Assembly: GCA_030035585.1 (NCBI GenBank)
Contig: CM057481.1
Coordinates: 58,971,128 to 59,035,127 of the forward strand
Reading direction: 5' to 3'
Source: Dugong dugon
Lineage: Eukaryota > Chordata > Mammalia > Sirenia > Dugongidae
Length of the DNA: 64,000 nt
Position numbers and translations under genes: made by a program. Shown piece after piece: positions 10,301-25,300 of this stretch; the stretch's first letter is position 1, and each line of letters starts with the position of its first letter. The notes below the pieces were generated by a model that worked only from the letters and a program-made list of their open reading frames with translations, was not told the DNA's origin and did no database searches.

Positions 10301-13300
10301 TTGGCATGTTTATGAAGCCCCTGCTCTAACTGTGGCACCGCCTAGTCACATAACACAAACTGCACCCCACAACTGGGACAGGCAACGTCTGTTTTCAGTC
10401 ATCTATTCAAGGAATGTCCTTCTCTACAAGCTTTCAGTGGCCATAGTTCTGCCATCCCCACATACATTCACTTTCTCAGGAAAGGCAAACTCCACAGACC
10501 CGAGGGTAATGGCAAACGTGTTGTCGACAGCTGTCAGAGCATCTACCACGAAATACATGGAAACAAGACAGTGACATTCAGCAGCTTGGCTTGTTACGAT
10601 CTTAGACGGCTACCTGCACACGTATTTCCGTGTGTGGCCCCATCACTGTTTGACCCACTTAAGAATTCGTGCTAATGAATAAGCTGCGCTAGAGTTCATT
10701 TTTCTCTCACCGTTTCTTTGTTAAATGTAGAATCGGTGCAAGAATGAATGTACCTCAGATATGGGGAGGTCTGTAACCTCACGATATATTAGCCACAGAC
10801 GGCAGATTCCTGGCATACATACCACCACGATTCCCCCAGGCTCATGCTAGACATCAATAATCAGCACCATATTCCTCACTGTAAAACCCAGCCCCATCTC
10901 AAAATCCTGAGTCCCCCAGGCAGCCACCACCAATCCACCAGAGTTGTCACACAAATAAAACCATCCAATGTTACCTACTTTTCAGTTGGAAATTTTGATG
11001 AGGGGGTAGGGTCACTCTCCTGCAAACATCTTAACTGGGGCCTAACCTACCTGCTTCATGCTACACAGACTATCAAATTCTTGAAATTATAACCTGCCAA
11101 ATGCACCCAAAAACTACAGCCAAATAAATGACCTCACACAGCACTGGGATGAGGTGGTAGTAGCACCACCCCAAAAGGCCCGAAGCTCTGCTTTTACATT
11201 GCACTCCTGACCCACTCCACAAGGAGGCCGCTGCTTGTCTCACAGGAAAATTCCTGGTAGATGATTTCAAAGAGATAACTGTAATTTCGTACATCTATAC
11301 AGATCTCAACATTTAGACAGCTTTACAGGTTTACGTTGTAAAAGCAATGCTGAAGAGAGAGCTCTTTATATGATGCCACAAGTCTGAGGCACTTGTTAGG
11401 TGCCATTGAGTCAGTTCTGACTCCTAGCGACCCAGTGCACCACAGAACGACACACTGCCCGGTCCTGCACCATCCTCACAATCGTTGTTATGCTTGAGCC
11501 CATTGCTGCAGCCACTGTGTCAATCCATCTCGTTAAGGGTCTTCCTCTTTTTCACTGACCCTCTACTTTACCAAGCATGATGTCCTTCTCTAGGGACTGA
11601 TCCCTTCTGACATGTCCAAAGTATGAAAGACATAGTCTCGCTATCTTTGCTTCTAAGGAGCATTCTGGTTGTACTTCTTCCAAGTAGCACTTAGTCAATA
11701 ATATAGAACAGTGGTTCTCAACCAAGGTATCATGCACTGCACTATGTTGAAAGTAATTTGCTACTACTAATAGGTATAACACCCAAAGCACAAATGTTTC
11801 CCTCTAACATTGCTACCCTCACTCACTCGGCATCCCTGCACTGTGTAAACTGAAACCTCTTTTATTAATGCTGCAGCCCGTCACCTAGCTGTGAATATCC
11901 TTTAACACCGAGACGAGCAAGGCTGAGAATTACTGGGCTGGAATATTGCATCAACTTGATTGTGCCGTATGATCTCACATATACAACACCAAATGTAACA
12001 TTTTAACAATATCAGTAAATATATAACAACAATATAAAAACAGTCCTAAGTAGGACAAAAGGAGCCCTGGTGGCACACTGGTTAAGTGCTCTGCTAACTG
12101 AAAGGTCTGTGGTTCGAACCCACCAGCTGCTCTGTGGGAGAAAGAAGTGGCACTCTGCTTTTGTAACGATTACAGCCTTGGAACCCCTGTGGGGTGGTTC
12201 TCCCCTGTCACACGAGGTCGTTAACTCGACGGCGCCTAACAACCCTAACTAGGACATAAGCAGAAGAAAGGAAAGGTGCTCGTCCAATCTCAGGTGACGT
12301 ACAGGACCTCAGAGGAAGGAGGAAGAGATGGTGGAGAGGTGGCCATCCCTCTCGTCCTTACCCTGACAGCCCCTGTGTCTGCCAGACCTCATGCAGAGCA
12401 GAGAGTACATTCCCAGTGGCAGTGCTGGAACCCGCCTGGAGGAAAAGACAAAGGTGAAGTAAGCCATTTTATGAAACTCTCCAACTTGGAGCTGGCTCTC
12501 AAATATCTCAGGTACGTGGCCCCTACCGCCCTCATCAAGGACACAGTTTCAAATAGACGGGGTGTTTCTGAGGGTCCTCTGGATCCTGCTCAGCCAGAAA
12601 CGCTTCCGTTCAGCACCCATGGCAACTACTGACTTGGCCCGTGCCGCACGGGAAGCTGCTTTTCGGAACTATTTCTCTCACAAACCAACAGCAGAGCTTG
12701 CCTAGATTATTTGTGTTTAACTATCTACCAGGAAAAAGTCAGAAAGTAATATTGTATAAAGGATGAGGAATAGCCAGTACAAACGGCAGAATTATGAAAC
12801 TTACTAAGTAGCTAATAAACACGTTTAATAAAGAATGCCATGTTCAATTTAAAACACGATTTGACATTCTTAGGTCTGGTCCTGCCAGCCTAAGTCCCAG
12901 AATTCTGCTCATATTTGTCCTACTTTTCCACAATGATCTTTGTTTTTTATTGTTTTTGTTCATATATATATTATATATGGCATCCCCTGATCCCTTGGTC
13001 TAGCATTTTTTAAAACAATTTTGTTTTTTAACACAACTTTTTAACAATTCTGACAACTGTCCTAACTTGCTCAGTGAAGGCCAAGCATGACCTATGCTCA
13101 GAGCCCACGTGCATGGCATGAAGCATGTCACCCCTCTGAGCCTTGGGCCTGCCATCACAAAAACAGAGATGATTTGGAAATAGTATTACTTACAATACAT
13201 ATCAGTGCAGATACATTTTACCTGAATCTAATCATAAATCAGACAATCCAGACTGTGGGACTACCTATAGGACAATTGGAGCCCTAGTGGTGCAGTGTTT

Positions 13301-16300
13301 AAGAGCTCGGCTGCAAACCAAAAGGTTGGCAGTTCGAATCCACCAGGTGCTTCTTGGAAACCCTATGGGGCAGTTCTACTCTGTCCTATAGGGTCACTAT
13401 GAGTTGCAATCGACTCGACGGCAACAAGTTTAAGTTCGAAAGTTACCACCTACAACAGCATAACAGCGCCGCTTACTTACATAATGTAGGTAAAAAATGA
13501 TTCTGAAATGTAAAATGCTATATAGACATTGGTCACAGTGACTACTGTGGATAGTGTGTCACCATCGGCTTCAGCAGTTTAACAGGGCACCTCTGGGAAT
13601 ATTGGCAGAAGGCTGCCGATCTTTCAGGCAAGTGCTATATTTATTCTTTCTATATACGTATAAGTTCTAGCACTAACAGATGCAGTAAGCATCTGTCGTA
13701 CTGACACAGCATTATTTTACTACTCACCTTTGCCAACATAATTCTTGTCTTTGCCACATCCAGAGGCGTGGTGACCATAGCCGCAAATCCACCTGTGCAT
13801 ATAAAAATACCCAGCACACGAGGGAGATATTGTTTACTGAATATACAGGGATTTTATCATTTTTATAATTCCTCATAACGCTGCCAAAATCACTTCTTTA
13901 TTACTCTGTCCACTGAGTCAAGAATGGGATTCAAGAATGGGATGTCCACATGTAAAACCTTTATCCATGTGCTTAGGTTCTTTTGCAGCGATTTAGAATT
14001 CATACAAAAAGAGGTGACCAGATACTGCTTTACACCCAGGTCAAAAAACCAGACCCACACTATACCTGGCTGTTTCATATGCTAGCAAAGGAACCCGAGT
14101 GCGTGCCTACACGGCTGGTGTGCATACGGTCAGTCACCCACTTCTCAGTATGAGGGGCTCCTCCTCTCAGAGGGGCTGTGCCTTTCCATGGGCCATATTC
14201 TTTAAACTGGCTCCAAACGCTGCTATTGTCTCTACTCTGCATACAACACAATGGACACATAGAAACACGTGCATCATTATGGGGAGTTTTGGTATAAAGG
14301 GCTGGATTTTTCAAGTTAAAATTTTTACAAGGTCAAGCTTTCTGTATTTCACAGGCTTCCTGATAGCAGGCCAGTTAGAGAAACTACGTTTCTAAGCTCT
14401 TCTGTGGCTTCTTAGAGCCAGTCTTGTCCTTCTGGCTTCCTTCCTACCTTCTTTCTCTCCTCTTCTCTGTTTAAATACTGTGATTTCTAAGCTGTCCACA
14501 GAATTTAAACCTGTCCACACCTGTGGACAGAGGAATGGGAGGACTTTTTATTTCTCCTTAGAAAACAGAAGCCACAATTTATGGTGTCAATATTTTATTT
14601 AATATGGAACAGAGACACATTTTAAACCCCAAGAGGCTGTGAGGAGATAAATCAAAGGTTCTCAGAAATAATAAACCCAAAATGGCTTTCTAAAGATTCG
14701 GCTGCATAAGCCAGGGTGAAAGAGGCCTCTGTGTAAGGGCTGAGCAGAGCACACGTGTGCCAGGGGTGCTCCCAAAATAGTGCTCTTCTTGAAATAGGGC
14801 CTTCTTGTCCACCCGCCACTCCCTCTGAGCTGTGTGGAGTGTGGACAAGAAGGCCACTTGATCTCTGCCAAGTATCTCTCTCAATATGTTGCCAAAATAA
14901 GATCATTACACTGAAGCTCCTCCATTTGGTAACATTTAGGATGACACTGACTTTTTAAAAGATGTACCTATTTATGATTTGACGTTCCATTTTGATTACC
15001 CATGAACCAGGAGATCTTAAGGAGTGTTAATTAACATGAGTATCAGAATCCCCTTTGTTTTAAGCCACTTTTGCATTATGGATAAGTGGAACACATTCCT
15101 CCAAATTCAAAAGTTGCCTAAAATTCAGAGACTTGCTAAATTTTAAGTCTTAAAATTTTGTGGATGCAGTCCTCAAGTCCTACTCTTTCGTTGTTTTTTT
15201 TTTTTTCAACCACAGATTCTGCCCTAGAGGAGTAAATACACTTTTAATTACAGAAAAGAGTCCAAGAAGGCTTCTCATCCATCAACCAAAGATCGAAAGA
15301 AACCAAAAGGGAGGGAGGGAGTGAAGGAAGGAGGAACGGAGGGAATCAGGCAACAAACCTGTACTATCCCAGAACTTCCCACCCTGAAAGAACCCTTCTT
15401 GGAGCCAGAAAGACCAAAGCTGAAATTTCTGCTCTGCTATTTGACTGGCCCTGGGTAAATTTCTTATTCTCTAAATAAATGACCCTGTGAGGAACAGGTA
15501 CTCTCATCCCATGTTACAGGTGGAAAAACTGAAGCTTAGAGGTTGACTACCTTGTAGAAGGTTGAACTTAGTGCAGAGCTGGGACTATTAAGTCTGTCTG
15601 ACTCCAAAGCCTGAGCTCTTGGCCACTTGGCCCTACTGACCTCAGTCTTCTCATATGTAAACTGCAGACAGTAATATCCACTTCCTGTAAGAGGAGGATT
15701 AACTGACTCTCTGCAAAGTGTCTAGAACAGTGCCTGGGTCACAGTACTCAACAAGTGATTAACTCTTTCTTGGATGGTCAGGGATGTGTGAGTTCTCCTC
15801 CTGTCACTAGCCCAGCATACACAGCAGACCCTCAAACATGCCTAGTGGGTGCCAGGGACAAATGTCTAGAGTTTTTACAGACTGAAGATTTCAACTTGTC
15901 CTTAAAAGGAAGGGAAGGGGACTTCCTTTGCGTCTGGTACCCAGCACTGTACTAGTCACTTGCATTGATTATTTCACCTCACTTGCACAGGTATTATTAT
16001 TCCTGCTTTATAGACAACTTGTACACGGCCACACTGCTTGCATGGAGCCAGCACTCAAAGCCAGGCCTATCTTGGCTCCGAAAGCAGTGCTCTTTCCACT
16101 ACGTAATGGCCTGGGTATATAAGACAAATTAAAATTTGAAAGTTAAGACTCAGAAGCACATATACCATTTTCCAATTTGAAAATGTTCACAAACTGTCCT
16201 AAACCAACTGAAAAGTCCTAAAGGTTGACAAGGAAGGTCATTTGTCCCCCGTCTGGTCATTCAAACTTTTATGAGTCACCTATGTTGAAAATTATTTGTC

Positions 16301-19300
16301 TTCTAATAAATTTGGATACTGCAAATCAAACTTATTTTGGCTACAGTAAAGGTCTACCTTTCCTTCACTGCAGGATGCCTGACAATATCCTCTTAGACAT
16401 TTATGAGGGTCAACAATCTGTTTCATTAATGTGAAGAAAAGTTAAAGACAAACACACAATGGCTGAAATAGGTCCTAATTTCACTACCATGATGAAAACT
16501 GTGCTTTATGTAAGTTAGTAATAAATCAATTTCGGTGTCTTTAAACATAAAAAGATTTCTTTAATTCACAAACGTTACCATGTTTTTTAACGAGGCTCCA
16601 AGGAGATAATGTAATAGAATAACTGATCATAATGGGGGGGGGGGGGGACCTGTACTTTCAGTTAAAATGTGGTTATTCTCTACATTTTACCTAAGGGGAC
16701 TATAAACTACTGCTAATAAATATAAGGAACATACTAACATCTTAGACAGGAAATAATTATTGGTACAGCAAGTATAGACCGCCTTAGTGTTCAGGTCACA
16801 CGTGAAACGATTTCCTATGGTCTCCACTAGAGTGAGGTTTTTACTGAATGCCAGGCAGACTGCTTTCAAGGACCAGATTCAGGGAAAGTAAACTTGTACA
16901 GTGAAACTACATTTCAGGTGTCCTTGGGGAACAAATGCAGAGTGTTTATCGTCTTTAGACAAAGCAGCCACCTTCTGACAATAGGCCTGGAGCTGTCACC
17001 TCCAGGCAGCAGCTGGGAATATGGTGGGGCGCTGAGCTCACCTGGGGAACCCTGCTGCCACTCACGGTTCCCCAGGGCCTGGCCTCCCCTGACTAGCCTA
17101 GGAGGGACAGGAGCATCTTCATGTACCTCTTTTGCATGATCTCTAAACAAGGGTCCAGATGTGGGGGGCTTAAAACAAACAAGCAAAAACGTGTTCGTGT
17201 TTTAAAGATTGTGTCAAGCCTTCTCATCTGTTAACCAAATACCTCTTTTCATCCTTGTCTAGAATTTCAAGCCATGGGGAGATCCTGCCTCTTTTCTCTT
17301 AGGGAATGTGTAAGTAGGTGTTTATTATGAGAAACTAATCACAAAATACTAGGGTAGCAAATATCATTATAGTACTAAATATCATAATCACTTAGACTGC
17401 ATTATGGTTTTATGTTTAGAAGTTAATTTTAAGTGAGGAAGTTGGTAAAGTCATTTTATTTTGCCTACTTTAACCCCTGACCAGAAGCCAAGAGAATCTG
17501 CGAGCATGACGAGCCATCAACACCTCCAATCTCAAGAGACACGTTTAGATACTCGTGCCAAATAGTTTACAGAACAAGCATGGACAAGACAGAATGCCAA
17601 GGATGGCACAGAGAATGGTTCATCCGCAACGAGTTAACCAATTTAAACTTGCGGAAGCACACATGGATGAGCAATCTGACTTCTGCTCTAAGGGCTAGTT
17701 TCTTCACCGCCTTTATGGCCACGTGAAAGTGCAGCGTGTAAGCACGTCAGGTCTGAAAGATGGCCAGTCCTTAGCCATTTCTCTACACTGTGTAATGCAC
17801 ACTGTTGCACCAGATTCTTACAGAATAGTGCTTTTTCACAATTTAGAATATTTTCAAATGATATTTATCCTTCAGAAAGGTTTTAAAATAGTAACCTTGT
17901 TCCTCTGGATCCACGTCTGTGCCAAATAAAATTTAAAAACAAAAAAAAGAGTATAAACAAGAAATGCACTTATTTTATCTGTTGCTAAATATATGTGGAT
18001 TTACTGACAAGTAATGGAGTTTTTTCAGACCTTGGAAAAACTCTTTTACTCATTAGAACCGTAGCTAAGAAAACAAGGTGACCATATTAGAGGAGATGAC
18101 TGTATCTTGTACTTTTATTAATATACTATCCTTTGCAATTGATAATACAAATTATTGGGATAATAAATTTTTAATTTTCTGGATGTTGGTTGTTTTTATT
18201 GAAATGGTAATCATTCCCTACATCTGTCCAATTTTTACAGATCACAAAAAACTAACACATCCACTATCTCGTTTAATACCCAAGGCAATCCCCTACGGTA
18301 TGAGGGCTTGCTTCTACATTCCAAGTAGAGAAGCTGGCACTCAGGATGATTTACTCATTCCTTAGCTGGAAGCAGAACAGGAGGCCTGACCACTCTCTAA
18401 GTGGGACAGCTCAGCCTGCACTAGCTGTGTGGCTTTGGGACATCACTCCCCTTCCCCTCCCCACGGTGGCCTCAGAGTCCACGAGAGCAAAGGGCATGAG
18501 CTGCTGCACTCATCCGGGCCACCTCAAGTGCGAGGGCCTGGGGGTATCTTGCCCAGCAGTCAGCAGATGCCTGATAAAAAGGTTATTTCTTTACCCCCTT
18601 CTATCTAAACTAGAGCTTGTTATACAGCATTATTCAGAAAAAGGCACTGTGATGAATGCAAATGTCTCTATTTGCAAACAAATCTTTGAATTAGCATCTT
18701 GAGGAATAGGACCACAGAAATACACTTCTTAGTTCAACACAGGGAAGTTTTATGGCATTGTGGACTTCAAGACTTGGCTTTCCTTACCCAGGATGACTAA
18801 ATTTCCATACTGCTCACTTGGTCCCGAGGGCCCACAAGGCAGTCACCAGAAATGCACATTTCTCTGAGGGACGGGGGCGGGGGGGGGGGGGGGGGGGATA
18901 ATGACCCTGCCCCCTGGGAAATGAATCAAGACCACCTACTCATTTAACGCAGCTAATGACCGTGTGTCATGTGGAAACAATTATCCATCACCATCACTCT
19001 GGGTTGGCTTCACATCTAAAGGCAAGTTTCTTACTTTTTGATTATCAGTTCCACAAGTCAAACAGTTCCAATTATTAATAAAGAATCCCATTAAATGTAT
19101 GTTTTCCCATTTCCTAGCAGCTAAAAACAAAAACCCCAATCCAACAAACATTAAACAAAATGGAAAATAATTATTTACCAATAAAGTTGATGTCCTCAGC
19201 CTGCATAGCTGTCAATTTACTTTACTTACTTTGCCTCTAAACCAGCAGTTTACAATTGTCCCACAAATTTCCATTTCGTTTTATTTAACTGTAATTCCAA

Positions 19301-22300
19301 TTTTACCTTTATTTGCAATAACAAAATGTATTTCAATTTAAGGCTGTTAAACATATCACTTAATAATTCTTTAAAGCATCCAGGTCCTCATTAAAACCTC
19401 ACTGGAAAATTCTCACAGCTGGCCAAGTGATGGATAACACAATATTGCACATTGTCACTTTGCTCTTGGTTTAACGTCTAGAAAATGCTCAGATGTTGAG
19501 AACCCCATATTTTCCACACAGAGCAGTTTAGCTTCGGTAAGTTGTGGAGTATCCTCTGCTCTCCTGCCACCAGTTAATCTACAGCGCTGTCAAGCATGTC
19601 ACACGAACTGGGAATCATCGCCCTCTGCAGAAATTGCTTAACCCCCGCAGCAATGCTCTGGGCAGACAGCTGCACAGTCAGCCCTGCACCCACAGCAAGC
19701 CTCTTCCCACAGAAGGGTTTATAAATCATCTTTAAGATAATCCAAGGGCCTGAGTGAAGGCTTTAATAAAGATGAAAAGAAAAGAAAAATTTGTCAAAAA
19801 CAAATTGGTTGTCTTTCAAGTAGACACCTTTTTGGCAGGTTCTTTTTTTACCCCCAAGACACTTTCTTCCTTAAACAACTAGTGGAGCTGTCTTCATCTA
19901 AACAATCTGGAATTTCTAAAGAACGTTGGTTTTCCATAGTTAGTATTCTCACATTTTTGTCCCCCTCTTGGTCTTTCCCAGTACAATATAATCCTTTGCA
20001 CCTGCAAAAGCTCCACAGACTGCTGACTGCCAAGAATCCACCACATGATCCTGCCTCCAGGACCAGAGTGCCTGTGTTTGAGGAGAAAGAAAAATACAAG
20101 TTATTAAATGTTTGAATTTATCGGAACCGCCTGTGGGTTAGCTCTGGGGATGGGAACTTAAGTGAGAAGCTATTTTGGTGGCATTCTTCAGCGGTGACAT
20201 AACTGATTTTCCCAAAGACTTAACTGCATTCTAAAGAAGTGAGACATGAGGGTGGTAGCTACGTTAGTGTTCAAAGGAAATCATTTTCAGGGAATATCTA
20301 TGATACACCCACACACATATACTCACATTCGTGTCTATGTGTACAGATAAAAATATAGTACATATCTTTAAGACAGTGCAACACTTTAAATATCTCCCAG
20401 TTAATTCTAAGCACATAAATACCACAATTTACAAATTAGTCCAGGACAGTGTGTGCAAAATTCCTCAGCTGTTTTTAAAATATTTATCTGTGCTATACAT
20501 GTTTGAAGGATGCTAATTCTGTTGCTTAAGTATCAATTTAAACATTCCTCAAAGACCTTTTATACTTTTCATGTAATAGGTTCAGAATTATACAAACACC
20601 TATGCCAAATTTCAAACTGGGTAACTTGATGCCAGAGATATGGTGCCTCACTCACTGTGCCCACCAGGACGTCATGATCTAGTGGGAGACAACATATAGT
20701 CACATAAAATGGTGAATAATGCCATGATGTAGTCTCTGTACATATATTAAAACCCACAATCCCCACAGCAACCCTAAGCTTTGGGTCCTGTTATTATCCA
20801 CATTTTACCCAGGCTATCTGACAGCAGAGCGTGCACTCTTTTTTTTAGTAATATTTTATTGTATTTTTGGTGAAGGTTTACACAGCAGTTTAGGTTCCCA
20901 TTCAACAATTTCTACACAAGTTGTTCAGTGACATTGGTTACATTCTTCACAATGCATGAACATTCTCAATATTTCCATTAATCTAGTTTCCCTGTCCTCT
21001 TACATTCTCATCTTTGTTTTAAAGTAATTGTTAACCCTTTGGTCTCATGTAGGTGATTTTAGCATAGTACTATAGAGTGACACTCATTATTTTTTAAGCC
21101 AATTTGTTATTTAGCTACAAGGTGACCTTAGGGGCTAGTTTCGGTTCAAAGTTGCACTTTTTTTTAAACAGCTGTACTGAGGAATAACTGACATCCAAAA
21201 CTACATAAAGTATACAACTTGATAAGTTTTGACATACACACACATGAAACCACCGCTTCAATTAAGGTAATGAAAACATTCATCACCTCCAAAAGTTGCC
21301 CGGTGTCCCTTTGTAATCCCCTCCTTCCTGTCCCTCTTTTCCTCCCGTCCCCATCTCCAAGCAAGCACTAATCTTTCTGTTACTAGAGATCAGTTTGCAT
21401 TTTCTAGAATTTTATATAAATAGACATATACAGGAATTACTGTTTTCTTTTTTTTAATATGGCTTCTTTCATTCAGCATAATTACTTCATATTTGTCCAT
21501 GTTGTTGGTGGTATCAATAGGGCATTCTCTACTGGTGAGCAAAATTCCACTGTATAGATATACACCACAGTTTGTTTATGCATTTACCTGATATGCATCT
21601 GGGTTGCTTCCAGTTTTAGGCTATTACAACTAAAGCTGTTATGAGCATGTGCATATGAGTCTTTATATGGACACACACTTTCATTTCTTTTGGATAAATA
21701 CCTAGGAGTACAACGGCTGGATCACATGGTAGGTGTATGTTTAACTTTTTAAGGAACTGCCAACTCATTTTCCAAAATGGTTGTACTATTTTATATTCCC
21801 ACCAGCAGGGTATCAGAATTCCAGTTTGTCCACATCCATGACAACACTTGGTATGTCATGATTTTTTAATTTTAACCATTCTAATAGGTAATAGTGTTAT
21901 CTCATAGTGGTTTTTTTTTTTTTTGCAAAATATTAAAATGTTTTATTTGTAAATGAAGCAATTACTTTATTTTTTAATGCAAAGGATTACATCAAAATTT
22001 AGTAGTATTAATGCAAGAATTAATGTAGTTAAATTAATATGAGAATTAAATAGAATTCTATTTAGTAGAATTAACATGGATACAAAGCATGGAGAACAAT
22101 TAGGCAGCCATTCAAGTGGCTGAGTGAGAAATAACAACAGCTTTCACTTAGGTGGTTGTAGTGAATATAAGAGATGGATACTGACAGATACTTTGAGGCA
22201 GCATTGAAACCAAACCTCTCCGCTGGAGGAGATATGTGAGGAGGCTAAGTGAAGACACAAATACAAGAAAATACATACAAAGTATGAATACTTTCCATTT

Positions 22301-25300
22301 ATTTCAGCATCAAACACTATAAAAATATAATCAAAAGACTTATTTCACAAAGTCTTTAAATTTCTACAAAAACCTTGAATAATAAGTACATTACTTGTAA
22401 AAACAAATAATCCTAGAGAAGTACTTGGAAGAAGTATAGCCAGAATGCTCCTTAGAAGTGAGGATGGCGAGATTTTGTCTTGTTTACTTTGGACATGTTA
22501 GCAGGAGGGCCCAATCCCTGGATAAGGACATCGTGTTTGGTAAAGCTGAGGGTCAGCGAAAGAGAGGAAGACCCTTGACAAGATGGGCTGACACAGTGGT
22601 CACTGTGGTTTTAATTTGCATCTCTCTGATAACTGATAATGTTCAGCTCTTTTTTTCATGTACTTATTTGCCATCCACATAACCTCCTTGGTGACGTATC
22701 TGTTCAAATGTTTTGCATACTTTTACTGGGTTGTCTGTTTTCTCAATTACTGGGTTTTGAGGGTTCTTTATATATTATGGATACAAGCGATTTACAAGTA
22801 TTTTTTCCTAGTCTGTCACTTTAAGTCCAAATTATCTTTTCACGGACGTTTTTGGTATTGTATCTAAGAAATCTTTGCCCAAATCAAGGCAGAAAGATTT
22901 TTCTCCTATGTTTTCTTCTAGAAATTATAGTTTCAGGTTTTACATTTAGGTCTATCAACCATTTGAATGAATTTTTATTTATGGTGCAAAGTATGGATTG
23001 AAGTTTTTTTTTTTAAACATAGGAATATTCAATTGTTCCAACAATTGGAAAAGACTGTCCTTTCTCCAATGAACTGTCTTCTCATTTCTACTGACAATCA
23101 GTTGTCTATATGTGAGTCTATTTCTGGACTCAGTATTCTGTTCTATTGATTGATAGGTCTATTTTGATGCCACTTCTATACTTCCTTGACTACTGTGGCT
23201 TTGTAACTTAAGTCTGGAAATCAGGTAGTGTTAATTCTCCAGCTTTTCTTCTTTATCAAAACTGCTTTGCCTATTCTAGGTTCTTTGCATTTCCATATGA
23301 ATTTCAGAGTCAGCTTACCAATTTCTATAAAAAAGCCTACTGAGATTTTGATCAGGACTGCACTGGATCTACAGGCCATTCTGGGGACAACAGGTCTTAA
23401 CAATATTGTGTTTTCCAACCCAAAAATATGACTTATCTTTCCATTTTTTTAGGTATCCTTTAATTTCTCTCAGCAATGTTTTGCAGTTTTTGTTGTACAG
23501 ATCTCGCACTTGTTTTGTCAGATTTATTCCTAAGTATTTCATATTTTTGATGCTATTATAAATGGTACTGTCTTTTTAAATTTCGTTTTCTGATTGTTCA
23601 TTGCTAATATATATAGAGAGAAATACAGTTGCTTTTTCTTACATTGATCTTACATCCTGCAATCTTGCTAAACTTAATTGCTACATTTATTAGTTCTAGT
23701 AGCTTTTTCGTAGATTCCATTGGATTTTCTACACACATCATTTGTGAAGAAAGACAGTTTTACTTCTTCCTTTCCAATCAAGATGCTTTTTTTTCCCTTT
23801 CTTTTTTCTTTTTCTTGCCTTACTGTGCTGGCTAGGACCTCTAGCACAGTGGCATGCACTTAAAAAAAAAAAAGGCCACAAATATTGCTACAAAGACTTC
23901 TTGAATATATTAGTTGAAATGGCTAGATCAGTATAATGACCTATTAATAGTAACAGGACATTTCTAGGGATGATTTTTAGGGATTATATACACCACAACT
24001 GAAAGAAAAACAGCACAGTCAGTCCTAATTTCCTACTCTTGATAGTTTCCCACCGAGAAATAACAGCCGGAAGGTTGTGACAACTGCTACGAAGACAGAG
24101 AATATACCATAGAAACCAGTAAAGACACGTGTTGCTCTATTTAGTCAATTTTAACAACTTTTCTTAAATCAGACACCTAACTACACAAACTACCCAACAA
24201 ATTAAGTATAGAAATACTGTGAGGTGTCTGAGGACGCCAACATTCCCTTCCTTTCAAACTAACGAGAATGATTACCTAAAGTGTATTTATTACATTTACT
24301 GGACTAAGTGCAGCTATCAAACAGATTTCTGTAACCTGACTTGTGAACACAGATAAGCTAAAAAAAGGTTTATTACAAACAAGTTTCCAAAGACAGTGGT
24401 AGTAGTTGATATATTTTCAGTGAATACTCTAATGTTTGCAAATATACTTGTGTGCTTCTGTAGAAAGCATTATTTTCCCAGAGTTCTTATAAGCAATGGC
24501 GACAACGTCAGAAACAAAACAGCAGAATAACACTTTCTTGCATCATTAGAAAATAAGGCCCTTCACATGAGCCTGTTTTCCAGATTCCAGATACATTTTT
24601 ACTTTTATGGTGGCAAAATGTGTGTTTCATCATGTTAATGCCAGTTTTACCATCACTACTTCCTTCACTGATTTATTAGAAAAGAAAGCTGAAACTAGAT
24701 TAGACTTCTGTTGATGACGGAGGGTCATCTTCATTTACTCTACGGATATTTTCAAGGGTCCCAAAGGGAAGAGGTTTACTTCAAACAGTCTTAAATTACT
24801 GATATTGATGCTGAGCTTATAAGCAATTAATAAAGAACGGATAAGTAGATGTGAATTACATGTCATACAGGACGAAGAAATCAAAGATACTTTATGATTC
24901 ATAAATGCGACAAACATTTACTGAGTACCTACCATGTGTCAGGCACTGTGAGTCTAGGGGAAAAACAACAGTGCCAAGGTCTAATTTCTGAGGGGTACAG
25001 TGAGAGCAGAAGAGAGTTATAAAAGAGAGAACAGATAGAAAACGCTTCACAGAGGTGCCATTTGTAATCTAGGGAGAAAAAAAATGGTTGCCAGGGGGAA
25101 AAAACACTTCATCAAAATAGACTCAGATGGCTTAGACAGTTTAAAAATAGAAACCTCCATAGATAAGCGTAATTTTCCACTATCACCTGGCCAAAGTAAT
25201 TTAGTCTAAGAATGTAGAAAGAAATCATTTTGTATTTGAAATGGATACTAGTAAATAGCTTAAAACAAATACAAATCTCTAGAAAAATCAAAACGTTTAA

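Larger units (their letters stand above)
7375..12361 (-). other. SLC25A26: SLC25A26 last intron
   Basis: About 5 kb. It holds a minus-strand RTE1 fragment (about 11393-11684) and the plus-strand AfroSINE at 12061-12250. The rest (7400-11390) looks mostly unique, with a CpG cluster near 9475-9546, a T-run at 10053-10070 and a possible degraded MIR near 7690-7800. No exon was recognised. Confidence 0.75.
13793..20001 (-). other. SLC25A26: SLC25A26 intron, 6.2 kb
   Basis: Contains MIR relics (about 15395-15770 and 15945-16110), a perfect-stem hairpin (14798-14855) and two long G runs (16634-16647, 18873-18897). No exon was recognised. Repeat density is low compared with the next intron. Confidence 0.75.
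21165..23845 (-). repeat. Old L1 (L1M type), reverse orientation, interrupted
   Basis: Reverse-strand L1 3'UTR and ORF2 relics: TCCATGTTGTTGGTGGTATC, ACGGCTGGATCACATGGTAG, then after an insertion TTTAATTTGCATCTCTCTGA and TGACTACTGTGGCTTTGTAA. It is split at 21910/22600 by a separate insertion. All frames are broken. Confidence 0.85.
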
